64,000 bases of DNA from Devosia sp. XK-2 (GCF_037113415.1 NZ_CP146608.1:3567001-3631000), one strand, 5' to 3'; positions 35,617 to 44,080 are shown, counted from the first letter of the stretch. Notes: generated by a model from the sequence alone, not told the origin. Numbers and translations: made by a program.

Positions 35617-36501
35617 TCAATGCGCGGCCGAGACCACCCCGGCCTCCCAGCCCAGGATCGCCCGCTTGCGCGGCACGCCCCAGTGGTAGCCGGTCAGCGC
35701 GCCTGATGTGCCGACCACGCGATGGCAGGGCACGACAAAGCTGATTGGATTCTTGCCCACTGCGGCACCGACGGCCCGCGAAGCGCTGGGCCGTCCGATA
35801 TGTTGGGCGACGCTGGAATAGGTGGTGGCCTTGCCGCAGGGGATTTTGAGCAGCGTTTCCCAGACCTTGACCTCGAAATCGGTGCCGATCAGCACCACGC
35901 GCACAGGGTGATCCGGCGACCAGCGGCCTGGCTCGAATATGCCGGCGGCGAGCGCGGCAATGCGGGCATCATTGCGGGTGAACCGGGCCTTGGGCCAGCG
36001 ATTGGCGAGATCGGCAAGCGCATCCTCGATACTGGTCTCCGCATCGGCAAAGCCCAGGCCCGAAATGCCATATTCGGTGGCCGTGACCACGGCGGTGCCG
36101 AAGGGCGATGGCGCGACGCCCCAGACCATGTCCAGCCCCTCGCCCTGGGCGCGGAAGATGCCCGGTGGCATGGCTTCATAGGTGACGAAAAGATCGTGCA
36201 GCCGCGAGGTGGAGCTGAGCCCCACTTCATAGGTGGTGTCGAGCACGCTGGCCTTTTCGCGCAAAAGGCTCTTGGCGTGATCGAGCGCGACCGCCTGGGC
36301 GAAGCTTTTGGGGCTGAGGCCGCACCAGCGGCGGAAGAGGTCCGTCAATTGTCGCTCGGTCAGGCCCAGCGCGCGGGAGAAGCGCGCCATATCGGTGGCG
36401 TCGGGGCCATTTTCGCTCAAATAGCGGATGGCGGCGCGGATGGTGTCGTAATCGCTGTCCGGCGTCAGCGTCAGGAGCTGGTTCATGTCCGGGTCTTTCA
36501 T
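35617..36501 (-). CDS. Ada-type HTH / methylated-DNA cysteine methyltransferase
   Basis: 294 residues (start ATG 36501; ATG 36486 is an alternative). Residues about 15-105 are an AraC-type HTH (ALGLTERQLTDLFRRWCGL, SFAQAVALDHAKSLL). Residues about 205-290 are the O6-methylguanine-DNA methyltransferase core with the nucleophile in VVPCHRVVG and SSVAQHIGRPSASRAVGAAVG. The N-terminal Ada zinc (methylphosphotriester-sensing) domain is absent, so activation by that route is unlikely. Repairs O6-alkylguanine; possible autoregulation is inference. Confidence 0.9.
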   Translation of the reverse strand: MKDPDMNQLLTLTPDSDYDTIRAAIRYLSENGPDATDMARFSRALGLTERQLTDLFRRWCGLSPKSFAQAVALDHAKSLLREKASVLDTTYEVGLSSTSRLHDLFVTYEAMPPGIFRAQGEGLDMVWGVAPSPFGTAVVTATEYGISGLGFADAETSIEDALADLANRWPKARFTRNDARIAALAAGIFEPGRWSPDHPVRVVLIGTDFEVKVWETLLKIPCGKATTYSSVAQHIGRPSASRAVGAAVGKNPISFVVPCHRVVGTSGALTGYHWGVPRKRAILGWEAGVVSAAH

Positions 36502-36562
36502 GCAATGGTCCGCACCGTTTTATCCGGCGCAGCAACGCGGTGCGACCCGGATTTGACCGAAT

Positions 36563-37045
36563 TCAGGCCGAACGGCGCGCCTTGCGCAGGGCAGCGCCAA
36601 AGGCCCGGGCAAAGCTCGATTTGTCGGCCGTGGAGAGAAATGCGCCCAGCGCCAGCTCGCCATCCGGCGTTCGCAGGAACACCCCGGTGGTGCGCTCAAA
36701 ACTGTCGCGGACCAGACGCAGGCGGACCTGCGTGGGATTGAAGCGCTGTAGCAGCTTTTCCCGGTCCGGAGAGATGGTAGCGATCTCGATCTGATCGGGC
36801 CAGAGAGTGACCTGCTGGCTGGTCCGCCTCCGGCGCGACTGGCGCAGGCTCAAAAGGGCAAGCGCTGCGGTGCCGGCCCCAAAGGCGGCGAGACCGGGCA
36901 CGACAAATTCGGGAATGGTAATCAGGAACGGCGCGGCGATGATGCCCGCCAGGACCAGACCGAGCCAACCGCCCGCCAGACGCAAGGACCTGTCCGGTCG
37001 CAGCGTCGCGGCAAAGAGCGGACTGGTTGTGGTGGCTTGCATCAT
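36563..37045 (-). CDS. DUF2244 membrane protein
   Basis: 160 residues from ATG 37045; ATG 37042 has the better distance to GAGGA. Two membrane helices near residues 25-45 and 48-68 (GWLGLVLAGIIAAPFLITI, VPGLAAFGAGTAALALLSL), and a cytoplasmic C-terminal domain beginning RRRRTSQQVTLWPDQIEIA, with LRTPDGELALGAFLSTADKSSFARAFGAAL. DUF2244 has no known function. It lies head-to-head with nth, overlapping or touching its upstream region, a common rhizobial arrangement. Confidence 0.85.
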   Translation of the reverse strand: MMQATTTSPLFAATLRPDRSLRLAGGWLGLVLAGIIAAPFLITIPEFVVPGLAAFGAGTAALALLSLRQSRRRRTSQQVTLWPDQIEIATISPDREKLLQRFNPTQVRLRLVRDSFERTTGVFLRTPDGELALGAFLSTADKSSFARAFGAALRKARRSA

Positions 37046-37090
37046 GTGTCCTCTTGGCCGAAATACTGGCAGAAAATCGGGGCCGAGAGA

Positions 37091-37765
37091 ATGGCGAGTG
37101 TCAAAAAAGTGAAAAAGCTCAATCGCGCCGATGCGGAGGCGATTTTTACGCGCTTTCACGAGATCGAGCCCGAGCCCAAGGGCGAACTGGACTATATCAA
37201 TGCCTTTACCCTGCTGGTGGCTGTAGTGCTCTCGGCCCAGGCGACCGACGTTGGCGTTAATAAGGCGACCAAACGCCTGTTCGAATTGGCCCCCACACCC
37301 GCCGCCATGGTGGCTTTGGGGGTCGAGCAGATCACCGAACTGATCAAGACCATCGGGCTTTATCGCGGCAAGGCCAAGAACGTCTTCGCCCTCTCCCAGA
37401 TGCTGATCGACAAGCATGGCGGCGAGGTGCCGGACGATCGCGCCGCGCTCGAGGCCCTGCCCGGGGTGGGCCGCAAGACCGCCAATGTGGTGCTCAATAT
37501 CTATTTCAAGCAGCCCACCATTGCCGTCGATACCCACCTTTTCCGTGTGAGCAACCGCACCGGTCTGGCGCCGGGCAAGACGCCGCTCGAGGTGGAACTG
37601 GCGTTGGCCAAACAGGTGCCGGAGCGGTTCATGCTCCATGCCCATCACTGGCTGATCCTGCATGGCCGCTATATCTGCAAGGCGCGCAAACCTGAATGCT
37701 GGCGCTGCCCGATATCCCAATGGTGCGGATTCGAACCTAAATCGTCCCTGCCCAATCGGGCGTGA
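37091..37765 (+). CDS. nth: Endonuclease III
   Basis: 224 residues from ATG 37091. DNA glycosylase/AP lyase for oxidised pyrimidines. Helix-hairpin-helix LPGVGRK (123-129) carries the catalytic Lys129, and Asp147 sits in AVDTHLFRV. The iron-sulphur cluster cysteines are 196, 203, 206 and 212 (C-x6-C-x2-C-x5-C). A longer frame (from 37037) overlaps the DUF2244 start and has no conserved sequence. Confidence 0.95.
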   Translation: MASVKKVKKLNRADAEAIFTRFHEIEPEPKGELDYINAFTLLVAVVLSAQATDVGVNKATKRLFELAPTPAAMVALGVEQITELIKTIGLYRGKAKNVFALSQMLIDKHGGEVPDDRAALEALPGVGRKTANVVLNIYFKQPTIAVDTHLFRVSNRTGLAPGKTPLEVELALAKQVPERFMLHAHHWLILHGRYICKARKPECWRCPISQWCGFEPKSSLPNRA

Positions 37766-37808
37766 TGGCGTTCAACATGGGTTCAGGTGGCGGCGGGCAT
37801 AAAGGGGC

Positions 37809-38318
37809 ATGACCCAATATGACCCCGACGCGATCTATTTTTATGCCCAGACTGAGGCCTATGCGGAATTTTCCAATTTCGCGCCCTATGGCGTGGCCAT
37901 TGACGATGTGTGGTGGCGCACCGTCGAGCACTATTTTCAGGCGCAGAAATTTGACGATCCGACCTATCGCGAACGGATAAGGGGCTGCACCCAGCCCAAA
38001 CAAGCCAAGGCCCTGGGCATGACCCGCGCTTTGCCTATCAGGGCTGATTGGGACGATGTGCGCGACGAGATCATGCAGCGCGCCGTGACGACAAAGTTTG
38101 CCACCCATGCGGCGTTGGCCGAAATGTTGCTCGCGACGGGCAATCGCCAGATCGTGGAAAACGCGCCCATGGACTATTATTGGGGCTGCGGTGCAGATGG
38201 CACGGGGCAGAACCGTTTGGGCCTGATCCTCATGGCAGTGCGGGAAACCCTTCGCCACTCAGCTCCCATAGCCGCGGGCCATGGTGGCAGCAAAGAGCGG
38301 GATAAAGGCCAGAAATAA
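37809..38318 (+). CDS. NADAR family protein (YbiA-like N-glycosidase)
   Basis: 169 residues. NADAR proteins hydrolyse N-glycosidic bonds of riboflavin-pathway intermediates or of ADP-ribose on guanine. Typical motifs: FSNFAPYGVAIDDVWWRTVEHYFQAQKFDD (23-52), the RIRGCTQPKQAKALG stretch, and DDVRDEIMQRAVTTKFATHAAL with the C-terminal YYWGCGADGTGQNRLGLIL. The C-terminal 20 codons lie opposite the 3' end of the DUF2214 gene. Confidence 0.9.
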   Translation: MTQYDPDAIYFYAQTEAYAEFSNFAPYGVAIDDVWWRTVEHYFQAQKFDDPTYRERIRGCTQPKQAKALGMTRALPIRADWDDVRDEIMQRAVTTKFATHAALAEMLLATGNRQIVENAPMDYYWGCGADGTGQNRLGLILMAVRETLRHSAPIAAGHGGSKERDKGQK

Positions 38319-38711
38319 CGCCTGAAGGTGGATGAACCGCCGGCTTGTTGCAATTTCGGTATTTGAAGGCGCGTAGTTGGCGTCGCCCTGTCCTGCTTTT
38401 GCCCAGCGCCGATAGGCAAGGGTAGGCGGTACGCTGAGCAGGCCCACAATGAGGAATGCACCCATCTTTCCCCAAAAGGCATGATTGCCCCAATAATAGC
38501 TGGGGTCCACAGCGCCGAAAAAGATGCGCAAGAGCCCAATGGCAATGACCAGCACGGCGACGGCCCCATAGGCGCCGTCGATCCGCGCCAATTGCGTGAC
38601 GCGCTGGCCCGACAGGCCCGGGCGCACCAGGGCGAACTCTGCCGCAAAAATCGCGACCAGGGTGAATACGGCCAGGTGGTGCCCGCCGGCCAGAACCAGA
38701 TCCCAATCCAT
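38259..38711 (-). CDS. DUF2214 membrane protein
   Basis: 150 residues, four predicted membrane helices: HHLAVFTLVAIFAAEFALV, YGAVAVLVIAIGLLRIFFG, KMGAFLIVGLLSVPPTLAY and LQALFLAFIPLFAATMA. DUF2214 is of unknown function; a YYWGNHAFWGKMG loop is distinctive. Its start faces the tetR gene across 58 bases that carry three TGTNNACA motifs, so the regulator probably controls it. Its 3' end overlaps the NADAR gene in antisense by 60 bases. Confidence 0.85.
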   Translation of the reverse strand: MDWDLVLAGGHHLAVFTLVAIFAAEFALVRPGLSGQRVTQLARIDGAYGAVAVLVIAIGLLRIFFGAVDPSYYWGNHAFWGKMGAFLIVGLLSVPPTLAYRRWAKAGQGDANYAPSNTEIATSRRFIHLQALFLAFIPLFAATMARGYGS

Positions 38712-38729
38712 TGCTGCCGAACCTTCGAG

Positions 38730-38778
38730 ATGTTAACAGTGCACACATATATGAAAGCACATGTAAACAATGTCAACA
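38730..38778. promoter_or_regulatory. Candidate TetR operator array
   Basis: ATGTTAACA (38730-38738), ATGTAAACA (38761-38769) and ATGTCAACA (38770-38778) share TGTNNACA. The last contains the ATG of tetR. They lie in the divergent DUF2214/tetR promoter region. Confidence 0.5.
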
Positions 38779-39333
38779 TCGGCGTCCAACAGCCCCTATC
38801 ACCACGGCAATCTCCGCCAGGCTTTGCTGGAGGCGGCGCTGGTCATTCTCGAGCAGGAGGGCGAGGCAGGGCTGGGCCTGCGCGATCTGGCGCGGGCGGT
38901 GGGCGTGTCGCCGGCGGCACCCTATCGGCATTTCGCCAGCCGCGCCGCGCTGCTCGAAGCCTTGGCGGTCACCGGTTTCCAGCGCTTTGCCGCGCGCATG
39001 GAGGCCGTGGCGGCTAGCGCTCCGGACGATCCCATGGCGGCTATGGGCAAGACCTATGTGGTTTTTGCCCTGCAGAACGCGAACCTGTTCCGGCTGATGT
39101 TTTCCCCGCAATTGAAGAAGGATGGCCGGCCGGGCCTGCGCATGGCGGCCGATGCCGCTTTCGAGACGCTGCGCCATCTGGTTGGGGGCGATGTTCGGGC
39201 CGGACGCATCAAGGCGCTGGCCGCCTGGGCCAAGGTTCATGGCCTAGCCGTGCTGCTGCTCGATGGCCAGATCGCCATCCGCGCCGGCGAGGACACTGAA
39301 AAGCTGATCGAGGAGATCATTTCCTCGCTTTAG
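38770..39333 (+). CDS. TetR/AcrR family transcriptional regulator
   Basis: 187 residues. HTH at the N-terminus: YHHGNLRQALLEAALVIL, then AGLGLRDLARAVGVSPAAPYRHFASRAALLEALA, close to the TetR/AcrR consensus. A C-terminal ligand-binding half (about 80-187) includes LFRLMFSPQ and a WHG-like AWAKVHGLAVLLLDGQ, a TetR_C_WHG type. The divergent DUF2214 gene is the most likely target; ligand unknown. Its start codon lies inside a putative operator. Confidence 0.9.
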   Translation: MSTSASNSPYHHGNLRQALLEAALVILEQEGEAGLGLRDLARAVGVSPAAPYRHFASRAALLEALAVTGFQRFAARMEAVAASAPDDPMAAMGKTYVVFALQNANLFRLMFSPQLKKDGRPGLRMAADAAFETLRHLVGGDVRAGRIKALAAWAKVHGLAVLLLDGQIAIRAGEDTEKLIEEIISSL

Positions 39334-39350
39334 CCGGTGCCACCCAAATC

Positions 39351-39425
39351 GTTCTCGGGCGCGACCAGAGGAGCACTCCGAACGCTAGCCTTGTAACGGC
39401 AGGCCTTCGGATCAAGTCCGAGGGC
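39351..39425. repeat. REP-like palindrome pair (BIME-like), copy 3
   Basis: Unit one, 39351-39373, is decayed (left arm GTTCTCGGG, right arm CAGAGGAGC); unit two, 39403-39425, has arms GCCTTCGGA and TCCGAGGGC around TCAAG. The 52-nt spacing equals that of the other two pairs. Sits between tetR and the PfkB gene; the rest of the gap shows nothing else. Confidence 0.65.
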
Positions 39426-39532
39426 GGAGCGGCGTACTGGGTGGGCCGGGGAAGCGGCCCAAAAGAATTGCCCCACCCGCCATCATGCTCTAAACCGGCT
39501 CACGGCCTTGTCTCAACTGCCGGAACCCCTTC

Positions 39533-40537
39533 ATGACCCAGACCCGTTTCGATGTGCTCACCATCGGCAATGCCATCGTCGATATCATTGCCCCTGTAGA
39601 GGCCGGCTTCATCGAGCGCGAGGGCATGTCCGAGGGCATCATGCATCTGATCGACACCGATCGGGCCGAGGACCTCTATGCCAAGATGCCGCTCGGCCGG
39701 CAGCAGATTTCGGGCGGTTCGGCCGCCAATACGGCGGCAGGCGTCGCCTCGCTGGGCGGTCGCGCCGCCTTTGTGGGCAAGGTCGCCGATGACCCGTTGG
39801 GCGACGTCTTCGAGGCGGACCTGGACACCATTGGCGTCCACTACAATACCTCCCGGCTCAAGAATGGCGCCCTCACGGCCCGCTCCATGATCTTCGTCTC
39901 TGACGATGGCGAGCGCACCATGAACACCTATCTCGGCGCCTGCCATGAGCTGACCGAGCGTGACATCAAGCCCGACGAAATCGGCGGCGCCGCCATCACC
40001 TATATGGAAGGCTTTTTGTGGGACCCGGTCGAGGCCAAGAAAGCCTTCGTGCTGGCCGCCCACTACGCCCACAAGCATGAGCGCGCTGCCGCCTTCACCC
40101 TTTCCGACCCCTTCTGTGTCGACCGCTACCGCGCCGAATTTCTCGATCTCATCCGCTCAAAGACCATCGACTATGTCTTTGCCAATGTGAATGAATTGAA
40201 ATCGCTCTACGAGACCGACGATCTGGGCGAAGCGGTGCGCGAAATCGCCAAGGATGCGGAAGTGGCCGCCATCACCATGGGCGCCGAGGGCGCCATGGCC
40301 GTCTTCAACGGCGAAGTGGTTTCCGTACCGGCCTTCCCGGTCGACAAGGTTGTGGATGCCACCGGCGCCGGCGATCTTTTCGCCTCAGGCTTCCTGCTCG
40401 GCCTGGCGCGCGGCCAGACCATGGATGCGGCATTAAGGACCGGGTGCCTCGCGGCTTCCGAAGTCATTTCCCATATTGGCGCAAGACCGCAGCTTGATCT
40501 CGAAGAGCTGAGCCAGAGGCATGGTTTGGCGGGGTGA
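39533..40537 (+). CDS. PfkB family carbohydrate/adenosine kinase
   Basis: 334 residues. PfkB fold: FDVLTIGNAIVDIIAPV at the N-terminus, SGGSAANTAAGVASLGG (60-76), and the anion hole with catalytic Asp in VVDATGAGDLFASGFLLG. In alphaproteobacteria this subgroup is usually annotated adenosine kinase, but the substrate has not been shown here. It is the last gene before the accessory cassette, whose codon use differs from it. Confidence 0.9.
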   Translation: MTQTRFDVLTIGNAIVDIIAPVEAGFIEREGMSEGIMHLIDTDRAEDLYAKMPLGRQQISGGSAANTAAGVASLGGRAAFVGKVADDPLGDVFEADLDTIGVHYNTSRLKNGALTARSMIFVSDDGERTMNTYLGACHELTERDIKPDEIGGAAITYMEGFLWDPVEAKKAFVLAAHYAHKHERAAAFTLSDPFCVDRYRAEFLDLIRSKTIDYVFANVNELKSLYETDDLGEAVREIAKDAEVAAITMGAEGAMAVFNGEVVSVPAFPVDKVVDATGAGDLFASGFLLGLARGQTMDAALRTGCLAASEVISHIGARPQLDLEELSQRHGLAG

Positions 40538-40548
40538 CGACCGGTCGC

Positions 40549-40601
40549 CTCCAGGCGATCGATCGCGCCAGCCTCGCAGTTGCCGCGATGAACGCCTGGA
40601 G
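40549..40601. repeat. Large imperfect inverted repeat at the edge of the accessory cassette
   Basis: Left arm CTCCAGGCG-ATCG-ATCGCG (from 40549) pairs with CGCGAT-GAA-CGCCTGGAG (to 40601), 15 bp paired with a small internal mismatch and a 16-base loop. It lies between the PfkB stop and the cassette start. It could end pfkB transcription or mark an insertion boundary. No T-run follows, so a simple terminator is uncertain. Confidence 0.5.
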
Positions 40602-40685
40602 CGCTATGCGCGCTGGGCCGGGTAGTCCAACTTATCCCCGCAGCCCTGGTCAATGAGATCATCCCCTTGCAAAAGGGGATGAGCG

Positions 40686-42050
40686 ATGGTGCGTGCAGAT
40701 GGCGAACAACGACTGATTAGCAAGGCGCGGCGGCGCGCCTTCGACACCTATCTCCGGTTTGGCCACAAGATCGATCCTCTCGCGACGACTGATGGCGAGT
40801 ACAAGGAAGTCGGCTTGGGCCAAGAGCCCGTCGTAGCTAAAACGCGCTTCTATGTGTGGAGAACAGTCGGCGATGATCGCGTTCGCCCTAAACACGAAGC
40901 GCGCGAGGGCCGCATATTTGCCCGGAATGATCCGCCGGATGGCGGACCACCCGGTACCGAGCGCAATTGCCGGTGTTGGGCCGAATCCTATTTCGGCGAT
41001 CCGGGCATAGCGGATGAGCTGCAGCCCCTGCGGCACGTCCGGCAGGTCGCCGCAACCGGTACAGAACTGTGGTCCTCGATCGAATCACTGTCTCGACCGG
41101 ATGGCAGCCTGGCGGAAAGCTTCGTTGCCTTGCGAGACGGCACGCGCATTCAATCGAAATTTTGGCGTACGCTCGTTTCCCGAACGATTACTTTGGCCGG
41201 TGGCGGCAAGGTCCGCATTGACCGCGAAGCCGGACGTCAACAGGTCTATCTAGGCAATGAGTCCGAGCCTCTCTTTCGATCTGCTTGGACGCTGGGTGGT
41301 CCACGTGTGACACACGCCCAAAGGCGCATGGCCTTCATGGGAGACGCGGACACATTGCTGGAGCCGGATTTTCGGCCTGACCGCGTTGATCCATTCCGCG
41401 ATCCTAACCCGCAGATATTGTCGCCCAATCCGATGCTCGACCTGTTTGGGGCCGGCGGCGGCCTGGACCTGCTCGGCGCGGCATTCCTTGCGCTCCACAT
41501 GGCGCAACAGGAAGCTCCGGCGAGCCAGGGCATGGCGGAGGACGAGCGATCCGTCATCAGCTTTCGCGCGTGGAGTGCAAGTGGCGAGCGAAACGCCTTG
41601 CCGCTATTGGTCGACAGTCTGACCGAAGAACGATTGCGCCAATCGTGCAAATACCTACCAGATGCGCAGCGCTGGACAGATGAAGCGGCGCAACTATTGT
41701 CGCAGGAGCGGTGGACCATGAGCGCGCAAACCTGGGGAACCAAGGTGCATCTAGCGGTCAAGAACATGGTGGAGGATCTGAGAAAGAATTCTGCGGAAGC
41801 GGACAAAATCCTTCGAGCAGAACTGAGTATGACGATCGACGAAGAACGTGTGCCCTATGGCACCAGTGGCAGCACACGGCTCGATATCCTAGAGGACCGA
41901 AAGGGAGATATGGGGGCGGTCTGCGTCTATGATATCAAAACCAGCAACTACGGGCTGACCGCCGCGAGGGTTAAGAAAATAGCGGACCTAGTGCGAGAAC
42001 ACTTCGACGCTAAGATGTTCTTCGTCATTGAGCTAAGGCCCAGTCGATGA
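40686..42050 (+). CDS. Putative MuF-like / PD-(D/E)xK nuclease toxin
   Basis: 454 residues; ATG 40686 with AAGGGG upstream. Residues about 55-102 read YVWRTVGDDRVRPKH, then PPGTERNCRCWAES, the C-terminal signature of phage MuF/SPP1 gp7-like head-morphogenesis domains. Residues about 250-275 form a hydrophobic Gly/Leu/Ala stretch. The C-terminal third has Glu379, Asp400 (TRLDIL) and Asp416-Ile-Lys418 (VYDIKTS), the layout of a PD-(D/E)xK nuclease. MuF domains are known to carry toxin domains in prophages, but no phage gene is nearby. Codon use (AGA, CTA, ATA) suggests transfer. A delivery system is not seen. Toxicity is inference. Confidence 0.6.
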   Translation: MVRADGEQRLISKARRRAFDTYLRFGHKIDPLATTDGEYKEVGLGQEPVVAKTRFYVWRTVGDDRVRPKHEAREGRIFARNDPPDGGPPGTERNCRCWAESYFGDPGIADELQPLRHVRQVAATGTELWSSIESLSRPDGSLAESFVALRDGTRIQSKFWRTLVSRTITLAGGGKVRIDREAGRQQVYLGNESEPLFRSAWTLGGPRVTHAQRRMAFMGDADTLLEPDFRPDRVDPFRDPNPQILSPNPMLDLFGAGGGLDLLGAAFLALHMAQQEAPASQGMAEDERSVISFRAWSASGERNALPLLVDSLTEERLRQSCKYLPDAQRWTDEAAQLLSQERWTMSAQTWGTKVHLAVKNMVEDLRKNSAEADKILRAELSMTIDEERVPYGTSGSTRLDILEDRKGDMGAVCVYDIKTSNYGLTAARVKKIADLVREHFDAKMFFVIELRPSR

Positions 42051-42790
42051 CGACCGCTGCAGAAGTGAAGCGCTGGACCAAGTCGATTCTCGCGGAACAT
42101 CCCGATCTTCGCCTGAACAAGCGGGAGCTATACCTCTCTCCCACGCATCACATTCATCGCTTCATTCTCTTCGCCGGCTCGTCAGACAGGACGTTTCCCA
42201 CCCCAGTTGCTAGCTATCGCATTCTATTCATGCCGCCGTCCTACCCGACCGGCTATGCATGGTCCAACCAGCTCTCTGTGGGGTGGTCGACCGATCCGGA
42301 ATTTGCCGAAAAACTGATCGTCTGCGTCCGCCAGGTTGTGAATGAGGCGCTCAGACCCCTGCACAGCATCGAGGGACTGATCAGCCTCAACAATACACAA
42401 GCCGTGAGGGGCTTCGGGACCACCCGTATCGGTCACTACCCGGTACTGCACGCTGTGGTTGAAGCGGCAATGGGGCATCTGGACGAGGTCTGCAACATCG
42501 TTGACGCCCGAGTAGCGGCATTGGAGCCAGGGCTGAACCAAACATTGAGCGCAGGCTTGGTCCTGCAGGCCAAAAGGCCCAAAAGCTCAGATGCCGCTTA
42601 CATGATCAGTGGCGCGATCAAGGGGCTTCAACAACTGGACGAGGTCAAGCAGCTCGCCAACTACGCCCGCAAAGGCGACCGCGGTGCCATCGCTGGCTTG
42701 CTCCACCAATGGGAGGCTAAGCAGGTCCAAAAACTCGGCCTGGAATATGCCTGGCAGCCCACGCCCTTCCCGCTCGAGCTCCACCCCTAA
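42047..42790 (+). CDS. Unknown protein, candidate immunity partner of the MuF-nuclease
   Basis: 247 residues, no family recognised. It starts at ATG 42047 inside the stop of the upstream gene (ATGA), so the two are translationally coupled. The sequence is soluble in appearance, with no signal or membrane helix. Segments [47 protein letters not shown] and [17 protein letters not shown] stand out. Its stop codon overlaps the pyrF stop on the other strand (CTAA at 42787-42790). Immunity is inferred only from position after the nuclease; a chaperone is possible. Confidence 0.5.
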   Translation: MTTAAEVKRWTKSILAEHPDLRLNKRELYLSPTHHIHRFILFAGSSDRTFPTPVASYRILFMPPSYPTGYAWSNQLSVGWSTDPEFAEKLIVCVRQVVNEALRPLHSIEGLISLNNTQAVRGFGTTRIGHYPVLHAVVEAAMGHLDEVCNIVDARVAALEPGLNQTLSAGLVLQAKRPKSSDAAYMISGAIKGLQQLDEVKQLANYARKGDRGAIAGLLHQWEAKQVQKLGLEYAWQPTPFPLELHP

Positions 42791-43488
42791 GCCACGCTCA
42801 CCCTTTTCCCCGCCATCTCTGCCAGAATCGCTTTCGCCGCTGCGGTCGGGTCGGCTGCGGCGATGATGGGGCGGGCGACGACCAGGTGGGAGGCGCCGGC
42901 GCTGAGCGCATCGGCGGGGGTCATGGCGCGTTTCTGGTCGCCCAGCTCCGCACCGGCCGGGCGGATGCCAGGGGTGACCACGGCCATGTTCTTGCCAACG
43001 ATGGTGCGCACCATTTCCGCCTCGCGGGCCGAGGCGACGACGCCGCCAATGCCGATTTCGCGGGCCTGCTGGGCGCGCAGGGCAACCAGGCCCGCCGCGT
43101 CGCGGGCATAACCGGCTTCTTTGACGTCTTCATCGTCCATGGAGGTGAGGACGGTGACGCCCAGAATGGTTAGCGGGCTGCCTTGGGCCCCCTTCTGGGC
43201 AGCGCGCAGCGCCTTGGGATAGGCATGGACGGTGAGCATAGTGGCGCCGGTCTCGGCAATGGCCGCCACGCCCTTTTCGACCGTATTGTCGATATCGAGC
43301 AGTTTGAGATCGAAAAAGACCTTCTTACCCGCGGCCAGCAGCGCCTTGCCCAGATTAAGCCCATCGGCGCCGTAAAAGCACTGATAGCCGATCTTGTAGA
43401 AATCGACGCTGTCACCCAGGAGTGAGACGATCTCTTCGGCGCGGGCGCGCGTGGAAACATCAAGGCCCACGATCAACTGGCCAGTCAT
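42787..43488 (-). CDS. pyrF: Orotidine-5'-phosphate decarboxylase
   Basis: 233 residues from ATG 43488, with GGGAGAAAGACC upstream. Last step of UMP synthesis. The catalytic [13 protein letters not shown] (Lys and Asp of the DxKxxDI motif) is near residue 60; VTPGIRPAG and [13 protein letters not shown] are the phosphate-binding end. The stop abuts the accessory cassette, so that insertion did not cut pyrF. It faces a MarR gene across an operator-like palindrome. Confidence 0.96.
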   Translation of the reverse strand: MTGQLIVGLDVSTRARAEEIVSLLGDSVDFYKIGYQCFYGADGLNLGKALLAAGKKVFFDLKLLDIDNTVEKGVAAIAETGATMLTVHAYPKALRAAQKGAQGSPLTILGVTVLTSMDDEDVKEAGYARDAAGLVALRAQQAREIGIGGVVASAREAEMVRTIVGKNMAVVTPGIRPAGAELGDQKRAMTPADALSAGASHLVVARPIIAAADPTAAAKAILAEMAGKRVSVA

Positions 43489-43552
43489 GGTCTTTCTCCC
43501 GATTTGTGAATTTCCCTCGCCTCGCACAACCAGACCCCAAGGGCAAGCCCTC

Positions 43553-43571
43553 TGTTGATCCTATGTCAACA
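43553..43571. promoter_or_regulatory. Perfect inverted repeat TGTTGA-N7-TCAACA
   Basis: TGTTGA at 43553-43558 and TCAACA at 43566-43571, spaced by seven bases. A typical MarR-operator geometry, placed upstream of the MarR gene and about 70 bases from the pyrF start. Confidence 0.55.
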
Positions 43572-43642
43572 TAATAGTCTTGCGGCGCAATGCTATGGCA
43601 TCATATCAAGCCGCTTTCTGCTTGTATTTACCGGACCTTATC

Positions 43643-44080
43643 ATGCAGCAACAGGCATTGGCGGCCATGGTGGCCTGGATGCGGCTCGACACCGCTCTCA
43701 AGGCCTTTGAGGCCGCACTCAAGCGCGATCACAAAATCACCGCGCTGCAATTGGCCGTGCTGCATATCGTGGCCGAGCGGCCCCATATTCCACTCGCGGC
43801 CCTGCGCAAGGCCCTGCTCGCCCACCCCGCCACTCTGGGTCAGGCCATCGATGATCTGCGGCGCAAGGAGTTGTGCAAGGTGCGCACCAATCCCGATGAC
43901 CGGCGGGCGCGCAATGTGTTTCTGACCGAAGCGGGCGCAGCGCTGGTCCATGCCGTGCCCATGGCCGGGCCGATGCGGCTGCGCGACGTCGAGGGTGAAA
44001 CCGAGCGGCTGGACCGCCTGACCCCCGCGCTCAACGACGCGCTGAACCTGTTTGGGCTGGAGAGCTGGACGGGGCGTTAG
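43643..44080 (+). CDS. MarR family transcriptional regulator
   Basis: 145 residues if ATG 43643 is used (MQQQALAAMVAWMRLDTAL); TTG 43580 or ATG 43595 would add an unconserved segment, so the start is uncertain. Winged-helix core: KITALQLAVLHIVAERPHIPLAALRKALLAHPATLGQAIDDLRRKELCKVRTNPDDRRARNVFLTEAG, ending with the MarR beta-wing pattern DDRRAR. Ligand and targets are unknown. It may control itself and pyrF through the palindrome at 43553. Confidence 0.85.
   Translation: MQQQALAAMVAWMRLDTALKAFEAALKRDHKITALQLAVLHIVAERPHIPLAALRKALLAHPATLGQAIDDLRRKELCKVRTNPDDRRARNVFLTEAGAALVHAVPMAGPMRLRDVEGETERLDRLTPALNDALNLFGLESWTGR

Noticed and set aside
40600-42800. A complete prophage around the MuF-like gene
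   Set aside because: No integrase, terminase, portal, capsid or tail gene is present; both neighbours are housekeeping genes.
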